Source of the DNA: CAZBDU01 sp964490725
GTDB taxonomy: Bacteria > Spirochaetota > Spirochaetia > SZUA-6 > DRHE01
Assembly (NCBI GenBank): GCA_964490725.1
Contig: CAZBDU010000010.1
Span: 29,188 to 93,187 of the forward strand
Reading direction: 5' to 3'
DNA length: 64,000 nucleotides
Shown here: positions 44,993-52,641 of the stretch, in pieces
Layout of the letters: every line of letters begins with the position of its first letter
Position numbering within the stretch: position 1 is the stretch's first letter
Position numbers and translations under genes: made by a program
The notes under the pieces: model-generated
What the model saw: only the letters and a program-made list of their open reading frames with translations
What the model was told of the DNA's origin: nothing
The model's database searches: none

Positions 44993-45027
44993 GTGACCTT
45001 AGCCGGCGGGAAGGAGGCGGCTCGTGA
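44935..45027 (+). CDS. Possible 30-residue Cys-Pro-Lys peptide overlapping the repeats
   Basis: AGGAG lies 8 bp before an ATG; the frame reads through the right-hand repeats, giving KPC three times (NKPCKPCKPC), and stops in a 4-bp overlap with the next gene's GTG. The coding could be a by-product of the 9-bp repeat, since 9 is a multiple of three. Confidence 0.3.
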   Translation: MRKKTIGVRNKPCKPCKPCSDLSRREGGGS

Positions 45028-45407
45028 CCCCTACCGAAGCCCGGGCGTGGAGTGCGAAGGTCGACCGATGGATCAGGCGCATCGTGGAAGAAATGACCGC
45101 CGATCAGCGCCTGGAGCTTCTCAGAACGCTACCCTTCTACGACAGCGCGGTGGTGGCTGCCGTAAGCTACGTTCTGAACCATGGACTCAATCTCGTGTGG
45201 CTGCATGGTCTAACGTTGGGCAAGATCCGCGACCGGACCGATGACCCGAATATTCGTCGAGAGATCGCGTTCTCCTTGAGTCACGACGATTTCCGTATCG
45301 TGCGACTAGACGAGGTGGGCGAGGAGGAGCTCCGCCGCATGCGCGAGCGCGCCTGGGATGGACTGTTCGCTCGACACGGGCAGAGAACTCTGGAACTGGA
45401 GAATTGA
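45024..45407 (+). CDS. Unknown element protein, 127 residues
   Basis: It starts at GTG behind AAGGAGG. It is mainly helical (VDRWIRRIVEEMTADQRLEL, EEELRRMRERAWDGLFA) with charged surface pattern; SYVLNHGLNLVWLHGL is a more hydrophobic centre but not a clear membrane segment. No domain is recognised. It is the first long gene after the candidate origin. Confidence 0.6.
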   Translation: MTPTEARAWSAKVDRWIRRIVEEMTADQRLELLRTLPFYDSAVVAAVSYVLNHGLNLVWLHGLTLGKIRDRTDDPNIRREIAFSLSHDDFRIVRLDEVGEEELRRMRERAWDGLFARHGQRTLELEN

Positions 45408-45413
45408 TCCCCT

Positions 45414-45593
45414 ATGGACAAAGCGACTGAGCGGCCCAAGACCTGCGCCAGCGGGGGCTGTGAGTCTAGACAGCAGAGTTGTGTCCGGTCGCGCCGCTAC
45501 TACTGGCGCCACCGCGCCAAGATCCTGGCTAGGAAGGCCAAGTTCTACCGCGAGCACCGCGAAGAGCTGAAGCTCCGGCGGACGCTGGCGTGA
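45414..45593 (+). CDS. Small Cys/Arg-rich protein, 59 residues
   Basis: A short gene with GGAGA about 11 bp ahead of the ATG. The N-terminus has CASGGC and a further cysteine (QQSC), and the rest is strongly basic (RSRRYYWRHRAKILARKAKF). A zinc-binding nucleic-acid protein is possible. It is supported mainly by position, basic composition and tight packing with neighbours. Confidence 0.45.
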   Translation: MDKATERPKTCASGGCESRQQSCVRSRRYYWRHRAKILARKAKFYREHREELKLRRTLA

Positions 45594-45669
45594 GGAAAAA
45601 ACTCGTGGGATTCTGCGCGAAAAAGGCCCTTCCCAATTCCAGAATCCGGGCTGCATACTTTATGACGTT

Positions 45670-45888
45670 ATGACTGCTGCTGACATGTCAGATGAGCAAC
45701 TCCTTTCCCGGCGCTCTGTGGCGGCCCTTCTCGACATCTCAATCGAGACCGTAGCCCGCAAGGTCCGCGCCGGCGAACTCAGGAGTGTGAAGCTCGGCCG
45801 CCTCGTGCGAATCCCGCGTTCGGAGATTCGGCGCCTTGTTGCGGGGGGCCAGCAGGGAGAGGGGTCACCCCCGTCGGAGCTGCGATGA
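45670..45888 (+). CDS. Excisionase-type helix-turn-helix protein
   Basis: A 72-residue HTH_17 protein: LLSRRSVAALLDISIETVAR, then KVRAGELRSVKLGRLVRIPR. An alternative start is the ATG five codons later. It lies after an AT-richer 76-bp gap (likely promoter) and overlaps the next small frame. It is the second of four excisionase-like proteins in the element. Confidence 0.7.
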   Translation: MTAADMSDEQLLSRRSVAALLDISIETVARKVRAGELRSVKLGRLVRIPRSEIRRLVAGGQQGEGSPPSELR

Positions 45889-46079
45889 ATCAAAGAAATG
45901 CCGGGGGGCTCGGCAACTTCCGCGGGCTACCTCCTTTGGGCTTCAGGGGAGCCCAGCTTGGCTCCTCGGCTTCTTCTTCAATCGGCAGGTCCTCCAGCGC
46001 AAACGCGCATGCCCCGGGGGGCGGGCTGCTTCGGGAAGGCGGCCGGCAATTGCCAGGGGCCGGGGGGAGTGTCATATGA
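45885..46079 (+). CDS. Doubtful small frame, 64 residues
   Basis: It begins in an ATGA overlap with the HTH gene and ends in an ATGA overlap with the next frame, which argues for translation. The composition is low-complexity (Gly, Ser, Leu, Pro), which argues against. No domain is recognised. Confidence 0.25.
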   Translation: MNQRNAGGLGNFRGLPPLGFRGAQLGSSASSSIGRSSSANAHAPGGGLLREGGRQLPGAGGSVI

Positions 46080-46219
46080 AGGCGATCCGCAGCGTGCGAA
46101 GGTACTGTGACGGCCCCCGGAGGGGGTCCGCGCGTCTTGTCGCGACGCGCGGCCGTCCTCACCTGCGGCTGATTTTTTTCAGGTTGACTGGAAACAGGTT
46201 GACTGAATGGCCAGCCTGA
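46076..46219 (+). CDS. Doubtful small frame, 47 residues, overlapping a structured RNA
   Basis: GGGGGAG lies 6 bp before the ATG and the frame is coupled to neighbours on both sides. The peptide is arginine-rich (VRRYCDGPRRGSARLVATRG). The DNA folds into a strong three-way junction ending in a T-run, so this stretch may be RNA rather than coding. Confidence 0.25.
   Translation: MKAIRSVRRYCDGPRRGSARLVATRGRPHLRLIFFRLTGNRLTEWPA
46087..46179 (+). ncRNA. Candidate structured RNA or attenuator (three-way junction plus T-run)
   Basis: Nested perfect pairings: CCGCAG (46087-46092) with CTGCGG (46163-46168); GACGG (46109-46113) with CCGTC (46153-46157); hairpin CCCCC-GGA-GGGGG (46114-46126); hairpin CCGCGCGTC with GACGCGCGG (46128-46152). 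Seven Ts follow at 46173-46179. It directly precedes the 203-residue gene. Confidence 0.45.
46180..46205 (+). repeat. Direct repeat just before the 203-residue gene
   Basis: CAGGTTGACTG occurs at 46180-46190 and 46195-46205, separated by GAAA, ending one base before the ATG at 46207. It may be an operator; no clear Shine-Dalgarno is present. Confidence 0.4.
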
Positions 46220-46818
46220 GCCAGAAGGACTTTGCGGCCGTCGCCCGCCTCAGCAAGCAGGCGATCGGAAAGGCTGTCAAGCGGGACCGCCTTCACCTCA
46301 CTCCGGAGGGCCTGATCGATACCGAAAGACAGGAAACGAGGGACTTCCTGGCCCACACCAGCACCCAGCGACGACGGGCGCAGCGCGCAGCCGAGGAGGC
46401 TTTCTACGCGACGTCGCGCCAGATCCGCGCCTGGTGGGAAGCCGGGGCACTCCCCGAGGGCTGGAGCTACCTCGCCCTGGCCGACGAGCGGGACGCCCGC
46501 GGCCGGCAGGAGCCGGTCCAGTTCTTCTCCCCCGGCGGGAGAGAACGGATCCCCCTTCTGGCGGATCGGGCCTACGCTGGCCGCATGACCTTTGACCTCG
46601 AGAACGGCCGCGCCATCGACGCTGACGGCACGGAGCATCCGCTCATCCTGAGGACCTGCGGCCACGTCCCTTGGCTGGACAAGTGCACCGCGTCGGAGCG
46701 CGGGCGGGAGAATGAGCCGGAAATCCGTCCGCCGGCGGACTCGGGGCGGAAAAATGCCCAGGAAGCCGAGCGGGCCGGGCGAACAGTCCCCGATGAGGTG
46801 GTACATGACGCTGAATGA
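46207..46818 (+). CDS. Unknown protein with N-terminal HTH, 203 residues
   Basis: The N-terminus (SQKDFAAVARLSKQAIGKAV followed by KRDRLHLTPEGLID) has the pattern of a Nu1/terminase-small-subunit-like or transposon-type HTH: a short helix-turn-helix and a wing. The rest (SRQIRAWWEAGALPEGWSYL, AYAGRMTFDLENGRAIDADG) is not assigned. No large terminase accompanies it. It heads the run of overlapping genes that leads to the tape-measure gene. Confidence 0.5.
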   Translation: MASLSQKDFAAVARLSKQAIGKAVKRDRLHLTPEGLIDTERQETRDFLAHTSTQRRRAQRAAEEAFYATSRQIRAWWEAGALPEGWSYLALADERDARGRQEPVQFFSPGGRERIPLLADRAYAGRMTFDLENGRAIDADGTEHPLILRTCGHVPWLDKCTASERGRENEPEIRPPADSGRKNAQEAERAGRTVPDEVVHDAE

Positions 46819-47155
46819 GGCGCTCGGGCTGCCGGTCCGGCCCCGCCTGCAGGGCCGGCACCGAGGGCCGAGCTCGGCGGGGTTCCTGCCCGCGGGCCCG
46901 CCGGCAGCTCCGGCTGGAAAGGCCAACGCCACCAGGCCCTACTCGATCCTGCCGGCATGTCTCGAGGCCATTGGGGCCGTCGCTTGGCACGAGCGGCCGG
47001 GGCGTGTCCCCTTGGTCCGCCGTCCACGGCCTGGCGAGCTCGCGGCGATCATGCAGGAGCTGCGCTACCAGGGCGAGCGCTGGGGGCTGATAGGCGCTCG
47101 CCTGATGCGGGCGGGCCGGGGATTCTATTTGGAGTTGTCTTGGAGGTCAGTATGA
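46793..47155 (+). CDS. Unknown small protein, about 120 residues
   Basis: It overlaps the previous gene. Starts at 46793 or 46805 are both possible; neither has an ideal site. The middle is Pro/Gly/Arg-rich, and a conserved-looking C-terminus reads ELAAIMQELRYQGERWGLIG. It ends in an ATGA overlap with the next gene. Confidence 0.4.
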   Translation: MRWYMTLNEALGLPVRPRLQGRHRGPSSAGFLPAGPPAAPAGKANATRPYSILPACLEAIGAVAWHERPGRVPLVRRPRPGELAAIMQELRYQGERWGLIGARLMRAGRGFYLELSWRSV

Positions 47156-47466
47156 TCAAGAAATTGCGGTGGCTGACCGGCATTCTCGTCGTGGATCTTG
47201 GCAAGGGCCGCTTCGGGGCGGTTGGCCCCGGGGAAATCGTTGAACTCCCCGCCGAGCGTGCCGAGTCGCTAGTCCACCAGGGTGTAGCGACGTTCCAGCT
47301 CGCGGCCGACCCCTTCGACCAGGAGCTGGCCGGCCCGGAGCCTGGCGAGCTCGAGGGCACGGCCCGCATCTACAACAAGGCGCGCGCAGACTGCAAGGCC
47401 GCCGCGGACGCCATGACCGAGGCGCTCAGGCGAGCCAAGAAGCGCGAGCAGGAGGTGCTCAAATGA
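47152..47466 (+). CDS. Unknown element protein, 104 residues (paralogue of next gene)
   Basis: It starts at ATG with TGGAGG 5 bp upstream. The N-terminal half (KLRWLTGILVVDLGKGRFGA, VGPGEIVELPAERAE, LVHQGVAT) aligns with the following gene over about 45 residues, showing a tandem duplication. The C-terminal half is a charged helix (AADAMTEALRRAKKREQE). It has the look of a small beta-barrel such as found in phage head-tail or tail proteins, but no assignment is made. Confidence 0.6.
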   Translation: MIKKLRWLTGILVVDLGKGRFGAVGPGEIVELPAERAESLVHQGVATFQLAADPFDQELAGPEPGELEGTARIYNKARADCKAAADAMTEALRRAKKREQEVLK

Positions 47467-47798
47467 GGTTGAGGTGGCTCGGTCCGGGAATCGTCCACGT
47501 TGAGGCCAAGGACGGCAGGATCGCCGTGGGCTTTCCTGGCGACATCATAGACGTCCCCAGCAAGCAACGCGCCGAGCTCTACGTCGAGCAGGGCCTGGCG
47601 ACGCGGAACCTGCTCGCCAAGGTGCCGACGGTGGACGCCGATCACCCGCCGGTCAGCAAGGCGGAACGGAAGCGCATGGAGGTGATCGTGAACGAGACCA
47701 TCGCCCACGGACGGAAACTGATCACAGCCCGCGCCCTCCGGCCGCACGATGAGCCGGACGTCCAGGTCGAGCCGGTGCCCGTCGAGGAGGACGCATGA
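47463..47798 (+). CDS. Unknown element protein, 111 residues (paralogue of previous gene)
   Basis: The N-terminal half (RLRWLGPGIVHVEAKDGRIA, VGFPGDIIDVPSKQRAE, YVEQGLAT) matches the preceding gene position by position. The C-terminus differs (SKAERKRMEVIVNETIAHGR). It overlaps both neighbours by 4 bp in a translationally coupled series. Confidence 0.6.
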   Translation: MRLRWLGPGIVHVEAKDGRIAVGFPGDIIDVPSKQRAELYVEQGLATRNLLAKVPTVDADHPPVSKAERKRMEVIVNETIAHGRKLITARALRPHDEPDVQVEPVPVEEDA

Positions 47799-48391
47799 AC
47801 GTCGAGAAACGAGTAGTTCAGCTGCGGGAGGAGATCTCCCGCCGCCTCGGCGAGACCCGGCAGCTCCGCGAGCGCTCCGCGAGCCTGATGTCCGGCGGGT
47901 CCCTGGACGAAGGGATCGCCGCCTCCGAGAAGGCCGCGGCCACCGACCGGGCCGTCGGAGTCCTGCGCGGCAAACTCCAGGCGCTCCTCCCCGACCTGGT
48001 TCAGGAGCGCCTCGGGAAGGCCGTGCCGGCACTGGAAGACCGCGAGCGCGAGCAGCTTGCGGCGCTGGAGGCCGAGCGAAAGCAGGCGGAGGAAGACTTC
48101 CGCGAGTTTTTCCGCGGCTGGAACCGGCTGCTCAACACGGCCCTCGGCAAGACGGTTGCCGCCCAGCTCTTCGGCGACTTCGCCCGGCGCATCGTCCACG
48201 CCGGCCGGCCCGCCGTTCTGGCCGACCCGCCGGTCTACAAGCTCGCCCTGCAGCAGCACGAGACGGCGCGGCGCGTGGGCATCGAAAACGCGGCTTCCGC
48301 GGAGCGCAGCCAGCTCGCGGAGCGGATCCGCGGCGAGGTCGGCGCCCTGGCCACGGTCGACGCCGAGGCCGCCACGGAGGTGCCAGCATGA
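47795..48391 (+). CDS. Unknown coiled-coil protein, 198 residues
   Basis: Almost entirely helical and charged: VVQLREEISRRLGETRQLRE and ALEAERKQAEEDFREFFRGW suggest coiled coils. No domain is recognised. The position a few genes before the tape-measure gene is compatible with a structural or assembly role. It overlaps both neighbours by ATGA. Confidence 0.55.
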   Translation: MNVEKRVVQLREEISRRLGETRQLRERSASLMSGGSLDEGIAASEKAAATDRAVGVLRGKLQALLPDLVQERLGKAVPALEDREREQLAALEAERKQAEEDFREFFRGWNRLLNTALGKTVAAQLFGDFARRIVHAGRPAVLADPPVYKLALQQHETARRVGIENAASAERSQLAERIRGEVGALATVDAEAATEVPA

Positions 48392-49080
48392 ACCTCGAAG
48401 ACGTACTCCGCGAGCTCGGCTGGGGCGGCGGCTTCGGCGGGCAAGCCGATCCGGTGGTCCAGAGGAACGCAATCGCCTGGGCACGGCGCGTGCTATCCGG
48501 GCGCAGCCCAGCGGCGTCCGTGGAGCAGGCCCACAAGATCCTGGCCGCGGCCGATGGGACCCCGGAGGCCTCCCCGCCCGAGCCGGCCTCCACGCCGGCA
48601 CCGGCGGAACCGGCCGCACGGCCGGATATCGAAGTCATCCTGGGGTACACCTCCGGTGGCCAGGCGATCACCCTCGTGGACGTCAAGGAGGAGGGCCTTG
48701 ACGCCGCGTGGGATTCCTGCGCGACCCTCACGCCCTTCGGCGCCCGCGCCCGGCAGGCCTTTGAGGAAATCCGGCTCGATCCCCTTCGCCGCCGCGCCGC
48801 CGCTTTGGGCGTCGACACTCAGGCTTTGGAGGCCTGGGCCGCCTCCACCGGCGCCGACCCCGCGGAGGTCCTCCAGGGGGAGATCGAGTTCCAGGAGCTG
48901 GTGGCACGGAACCGGGCTGCCGAGGGTCTGCCCCCGGCGACGCCGCGGGGGAGCTTCCCGGCACCGGCTCCCCAGGGCCCCACGGCCGAAGAGATCGCCC
49001 AGGGGGAGGCCGACCTACAGGCCATCATGGACCGAGATCGCGCGTTCGGGCTCGGACCCAGCGCACGGGAGAAGGAGTGA
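48388..49080 (+). CDS. Unknown element protein, 230 residues, with Ala/Pro-rich linker
   Basis: An N-terminal helical part (LEDVLRELGWGGGFGGQADP), an Ala/Pro/Glu linker, a short beta segment (IEVILGYTSGGQAITLVDVK), then helices (FEEIRLDPLRRRAAALGVDT, EEIAQGEADLQAIMDRDRAF). Position two to four genes upstream of the tape-measure gene is where phages often encode tail proteins or tail assembly chaperones; sequence alone does not prove that. Confidence 0.5.
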   Translation: MNLEDVLRELGWGGGFGGQADPVVQRNAIAWARRVLSGRSPAASVEQAHKILAAADGTPEASPPEPASTPAPAEPAARPDIEVILGYTSGGQAITLVDVKEEGLDAAWDSCATLTPFGARARQAFEEIRLDPLRRRAAALGVDTQALEAWAASTGADPAEVLQGEIEFQELVARNRAAEGLPPATPRGSFPAPAPQGPTAEEIAQGEADLQAIMDRDRAFGLGPSAREKE

Positions 49081-49083
49081 GAC

Positions 49084-49386
49084 ATGGCAGAGCAGAGTCA
49101 GGTGGTGAACACCCTGGAAGAAGCGGTCGAGCAGCTCGTGGGTGCGTGGAACCTCGTGCATGAGTTCCCGGAGGGACCGCGGCTTCTCCACCGGCTGTTC
49201 GGCTCGCGCATCGAGACCGGCGCTCTCCCGGGGAAAGAGCGCACAGGAGGAATGTCGCTCGCAACGACGGTGGCCGGGGTAGCCCGAAAGATCGACGCGG
49301 CGGAACTCCAGCTCATCCCGCAGGAGATCCGTGGCGTCCGGGAAGAAGCCGCGCGGGCCGAGCGCATTGCTGCGGGGCTCGGATGA
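49084..49386 (+). CDS. Unknown small protein, 100 residues
   Basis: Helical throughout (VNTLEEAVEQLVGAWNLVHE; ELQLIPQEIRGVREEAARAE). It starts 3 bp after the previous stop behind GGAGAAGGAG, and overlaps the following small basic gene by ATGA. A tail assembly chaperone is conceivable by position only. Confidence 0.5.
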   Translation: MAEQSQVVNTLEEAVEQLVGAWNLVHEFPEGPRLLHRLFGSRIETGALPGKERTGGMSLATTVAGVARKIDAAELQLIPQEIRGVREEAARAERIAAGLG

Positions 49387-49535
49387 AGCCCTACCCCGGA
49401 CAGCGATTGACGAAGGCCGCCCGGGAAGAGCAGCGCCGCGAGGCCCGCAAACAGCGATACGCCGAGCGCGAGTGCCGCGGCAGGCGGACTCGCCGCGGTT
49501 CGCGCCTGAACAGAAGGAGGGCCTCCGTTGACTGA
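49383..49535 (+). CDS. Small arginine-rich protein, 50 residues
   Basis: It starts in an ATGA overlap. Very basic: LTKAAREEQRREARKQRYAE and RGRRTRRGSRLNRRRA. It probably binds nucleic acid or is a short assembly factor. Support is the coupled position and the consistent composition. Confidence 0.4.
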   Translation: MKPYPGQRLTKAAREEQRREARKQRYAERECRGRRTRRGSRLNRRRASVD

Positions 49536-49749
49536 TGAATCTCGAGACGGACCCACGGTCTTCGTCCCGGTAGGCGTGGTACTCGGACGCGACACGGAGG
49601 GGCGAGAGATTACGGTGGACCAGGTGATCGGCAACCCCGACCTCATCGATTTCGTCCTGCCGGAGACCCTCGTACCGGCCGGCGTCCGTCTGCTGCTGGA
49701 GGCAGGCGCGCAGGCCTTCCGCAAAGCGGAGGGGCGCGATGGCCGCTGA
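49528..49749 (+). CDS. Unknown small protein, 73 residues
   Basis: It starts at TTG behind AGAAGGAGG, overlapping the previous gene. FVPVGVVLGRDTEGREITVD looks like a small beta unit and AGVRLLLEAGAQAFRKAE a helix. It overlaps the tape-measure gene by 11 bp, as tail assembly genes often do. Confidence 0.5.
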   Translation: MTDESRDGPTVFVPVGVVLGRDTEGREITVDQVIGNPDLIDFVLPETLVPAGVRLLLEAGAQAFRKAEGRDGR

Positions 49750-51337
49750 TTTCGCGGTCTCCGCCGCCATCCGCGCCGTCGACAAGTTTTCGGCCTCGAT
49801 GGGCAAGATGGGTGCCGCCATGGGGAAGTTCGGCTCCTCGGCCGAGGGCGCCTTCGGCCGGGCGGAGAAGAGCGCCGGCCTGTTCCGCAAGATGCTGGGC
49901 GCGAACATCCTCGGGAACCTGGTCACCGGGGGCATCCGCCGGATCACGGGGGAGATCAAGAGCCTGGCCATGGAAGGGTTGGACTATGCCTCCAGCCTGG
50001 TCGAGGTCCAGAACGTGATCGACACCTCCTTCGGGCCGAAGGGGGCGGCGAAGGTGAACGCCTGGGCCAGGACCGCGAGCAACGCCTTCGGGCTCAGCCG
50101 GCTCCAGGCGAAGCAGTTCAGCGGAGTCATGGGCGCGATGCTCAAGTCCAGCGGCCTGGCCGGGGAAAAGATCGTGCAGATGTCTACCAGCTTGGCGGGA
50201 CTGGCGGGAGACATGGCTTCTTTCTACGACTTGCCGATCGAGGAGTCGTTCCAGAAGATCCAAGCCGGCATTTCCGGGGAGACCGAGCCCCTGAAGCGCT
50301 TGGGCATCAACATGAGCGTGGCCAACCTCCAGGCCTACGCGCTGAGCCAGGGCATCACGAAGAAGTTCGCGGCGATGAAGCAGGGCGAGCAGACCATCCT
50401 ACGCTACCAGTACCTGTTGAGCACCGCGGCCGACGCCCAGGGGGACTTCATGCGCACGGCGGAAAGCAGCTTTGCCGTCCAGCGTCGCCTCTGGCAGACG
50501 AACGTCATGGAGGTCGCGGGGACAGCCATGTCCGCGATCCTCCCTCTGGCCACGGAGTACTTGGGGAAGCTCAACAAGATCATCCCGAAGGTCGTGGATT
50601 GGGTGACGGCCAACAAGGACCTGATCGCCACGAAGGTGGAAGCGTTCGTCGGCAAGGCGGTGAAGTTCCTCCAGGAGCTGCGGCCCATCGCCGCCGCAGT
50701 CGTCAAGATCGTAGGCTGGCTGATCAGCAATAAAGACCAGCTCATCATGCTCTGGATCGACTGGACGTTGGCCCAGCTCGCCCTCAACATAGCGATGAAC
50801 GCTAATCCGATAGGAGCCGTGGTCCTGGCGATCGAGGCCTTGATCGGCGTCGCCGTGCTCATCGTCATGCATTGGAAAGACATCAAGACCTGGGTGGACC
50901 AGGTGTGGACCAGCATCAAGAAGTTCGCCACCGGCGTCTGGGACACGGTGATCCCCTACATCCGGGCGTTCGGGGGCACCCTGCTCAAGTACTGGCTGAT
51001 CCCGCTCAACCTCGTCATCGACGCGGTGCGGGGGATCATCTGGGTGATGGCGCAGCTCCCGGGGAAGGCCGGTGAGGGCTTCCGGGGCGCCCTGGACGCG
51101 ATCACCGCGTTCCAAGACAAAGCGAACGCTTTCCTCACCGGATCGGAGAAGCAGTTCGGCTTCGGCGACCTCTGGAAGAACCTCGGCACTCAGGCCCCGA
51201 ACGAGGAGGCCGCAGGCAGCGCCAGGAACTGGCGAGGAGAAATCTACGTCAAGGCGGAGCCGGGGACCAGCGCCCGGCTCGGGGAGGTTACCCGCCACGC
51301 GCCGCAGTTCACTGGCGAGCCCTACTGGAACCCGTAG
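49739..51337 (+). CDS. Phage tail tape-measure-like protein
   Basis: A 532-residue protein. The N-terminal 280 residues follow the phage tape-measure domain: an amphipathic start (AIRAVDKFSASMGKMGAAMG), then LQAKQFSGVMGAMLKSSGLA, MASFYDLPIEESFQKIQAGI, SGETEPLKRLGINMSVANLQ and ALSQGITKK. A hydrophobic middle (ALIGVAVLIVMHWKDIKTWV) could span the host membrane. Tape-measure proteins set tail length; this one is short, which would imply a short tail if functional. No tail tip or baseplate genes follow. Confidence 0.8.
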   Translation: MAADFAVSAAIRAVDKFSASMGKMGAAMGKFGSSAEGAFGRAEKSAGLFRKMLGANILGNLVTGGIRRITGEIKSLAMEGLDYASSLVEVQNVIDTSFGPKGAAKVNAWARTASNAFGLSRLQAKQFSGVMGAMLKSSGLAGEKIVQMSTSLAGLAGDMASFYDLPIEESFQKIQAGISGETEPLKRLGINMSVANLQAYALSQGITKKFAAMKQGEQTILRYQYLLSTAADAQGDFMRTAESSFAVQRRLWQTNVMEVAGTAMSAILPLATEYLGKLNKIIPKVVDWVTANKDLIATKVEAFVGKAVKFLQELRPIAAAVVKIVGWLISNKDQLIMLWIDWTLAQLALNIAMNANPIGAVVLAIEALIGVAVLIVMHWKDIKTWVDQVWTSIKKFATGVWDTVIPYIRAFGGTLLKYWLIPLNLVIDAVRGIIWVMAQLPGKAGEGFRGALDAITAFQDKANAFLTGSEKQFGFGDLWKNLGTQAPNEEAAGSARNWRGEIYVKAEPGTSARLGEVTRHAPQFTGEPYWNP

Positions 51338-51449
51338 CGTGAACGGTCGCTGGCTGGCCAGGTGAAAATCATACGGCCTCCCTCCAGAAAATCGCTCCTG
51401 GACCCCTTCTCGCGCGTCCTGATGCGCATGTTTCTGAGGTGAGCGCGCT

Positions 51450-51914
51450 ATGACCGATCTCCTGGAGGCGATGGAGGTAGAGCTCGCGAGGGTCCTCCGT
51501 GGGATCGACCGCGCGGCCATGCTCGCGCAGCAGCTCCGGGGCAGCGCAGAGTCGGCTTCCTTCGCCAGGCAGGAGCGAATCCTCGAGGCTACCGAGCGGG
51601 TCCTGAAGGTGCGGCAGGCGGTCCTGGCCTCCGGCGTCCAGCTCCCGCCGCTCCGCGTTCTTGAGGACCGGGCGGAAGAGCCGTGCCTGCTGGCGCCGCG
51701 CGAGCGGGAGACGTGGACGGTGCAGGAGATCGCCGAGCTCGCCGGCGTGCACAGAGCGACGGTGAGCCGCTGGCTCTGGGCCATGGCCGGCCCGGTCGGA
51801 GAGAAGTGGCGGGCGGTGCGGGCTAAGGGCAGACCGGCACTCTTCTCTGGAGAAGAAGTAGACGCAATCCTACGCGCCGGCGGCCAGGGGCCGGCCGGGC
51901 CCGCCGCGCCGTGA
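51450..51914 (+). CDS. HTH domain protein, 154 residues
   Basis: An N-terminal helical half (LLEAMEVELARVLRGIDRAA; RILEATERVLKVRQAVLASG) and a C-terminal helix-turn-helix (WTVQEIAELAGVHRATVSRW). It is likely a DNA-binding regulator. It ends the rightward block; the adjacent genes are leftward. Confidence 0.6.
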   Translation: MTDLLEAMEVELARVLRGIDRAAMLAQQLRGSAESASFARQERILEATERVLKVRQAVLASGVQLPPLRVLEDRAEEPCLLAPRERETWTVQEIAELAGVHRATVSRWLWAMAGPVGEKWRAVRAKGRPALFSGEEVDAILRAGGQGPAGPAAP

Positions 51915-52214
51915 CCCCCGATTCGCTCCAGCCTCGACTTTTTCCGCACCAGCGGTTCGCCGCAGGGTGTCGATTCGATCGAGCACAGGTAGGCCGGCCA
52001 ACTCGGCCCGCCGGCACTAGACCTGCAGGCGGACGTGCGCCATCGCGCTGGACGGGTGGGTCCTGCACTACAGGGCGGCCGGCCAGAAAGCTGGCGCCAC
52101 CCGGCACAGGTGCAGGTGATCGACGCGAAGTGGGTTCTCGCGCGCCTGGAGGCCGAGGCGGCGCCGCGGACGGGTGGGGCGGAGGTCGAGTGATCGCCGC
52201 CCCAACCCGGTCAT
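51915..52214. other. 300-bp stretch without a convincing gene
   Basis: Short fragments such as QVIDAKWVLARLEAEAAP hint at a decayed or frameshifted small gene, but no frame holds together. It lies between the convergent rightward and leftward gene blocks. Confidence 0.4.
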
Positions 52215-52430
52215 TCACACATGGGCCAGTAGCGTATAGATCGCTGTGAGCACCTTGAGCTGGACGCTTAGGAGCTGATCTGCCAACTGCCGGCGTTCCT
52301 CAGGGGAACATTGGCTCACAGCGATTTGAACTCCGCGAGCGAGTTCCTTTTCCAAGCCGCGACAGGATGCCCGGACCGCCTCAACCCGCTCGTCCATGAT
52401 TTCCTCCCTGGGAAACTCAAGAATCTTCAT
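52215..52430 (-). CDS. Small unknown protein, 71 residues
   Basis: Two helices, SCRGLEKELARGVQIAVSQ and SPEERRQLADQLLSVQLKV, with a hydrophobic C-terminus. It overlaps the upstream gene by 14 bp, so it is coupled with it. No family is recognised. Confidence 0.5.
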   Translation of the reverse strand: MKILEFPREEIMDERVEAVRASCRGLEKELARGVQIAVSQCSPEERRQLADQLLSVQLKVLTAIYTLLAHV

Positions 52431-52641
52431 TTCCCCTCCGGTCGAACCTCAAGCTGGTGAGCGTATTCCGCAGGCACGCGAGCAGATCCTCCGCGCCTTC
52501 GGCCAGGGCCAGCAGCAGCTCCTGCGCCCCCTCAGCGTCGACATGATCCAGGTTCAGGGTCTCGTTGCCCTCGTCGGTGAGCTCCCCGATCTCTCCGCAG
52601 ATCTCCTCCAGCCTGTGCCCGTTTGCGGATCCCGTTCTCAT
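52417..52641 (-). CDS. Small acidic protein, 74 residues
   Basis: Acidic and helical (HRLEEICGEIGELTDEGNET; GAQELLLALAEGAEDLLACL). It overlaps neighbours on both sides (4 bp with the 192-residue gene, 14 bp with the 71-residue gene). The function is unknown. Confidence 0.5.
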   Translation of the reverse strand: MRTGSANGHRLEEICGEIGELTDEGNETLNLDHVDAEGAQELLLALAEGAEDLLACLRNTLTSLRFDRRGNEDS

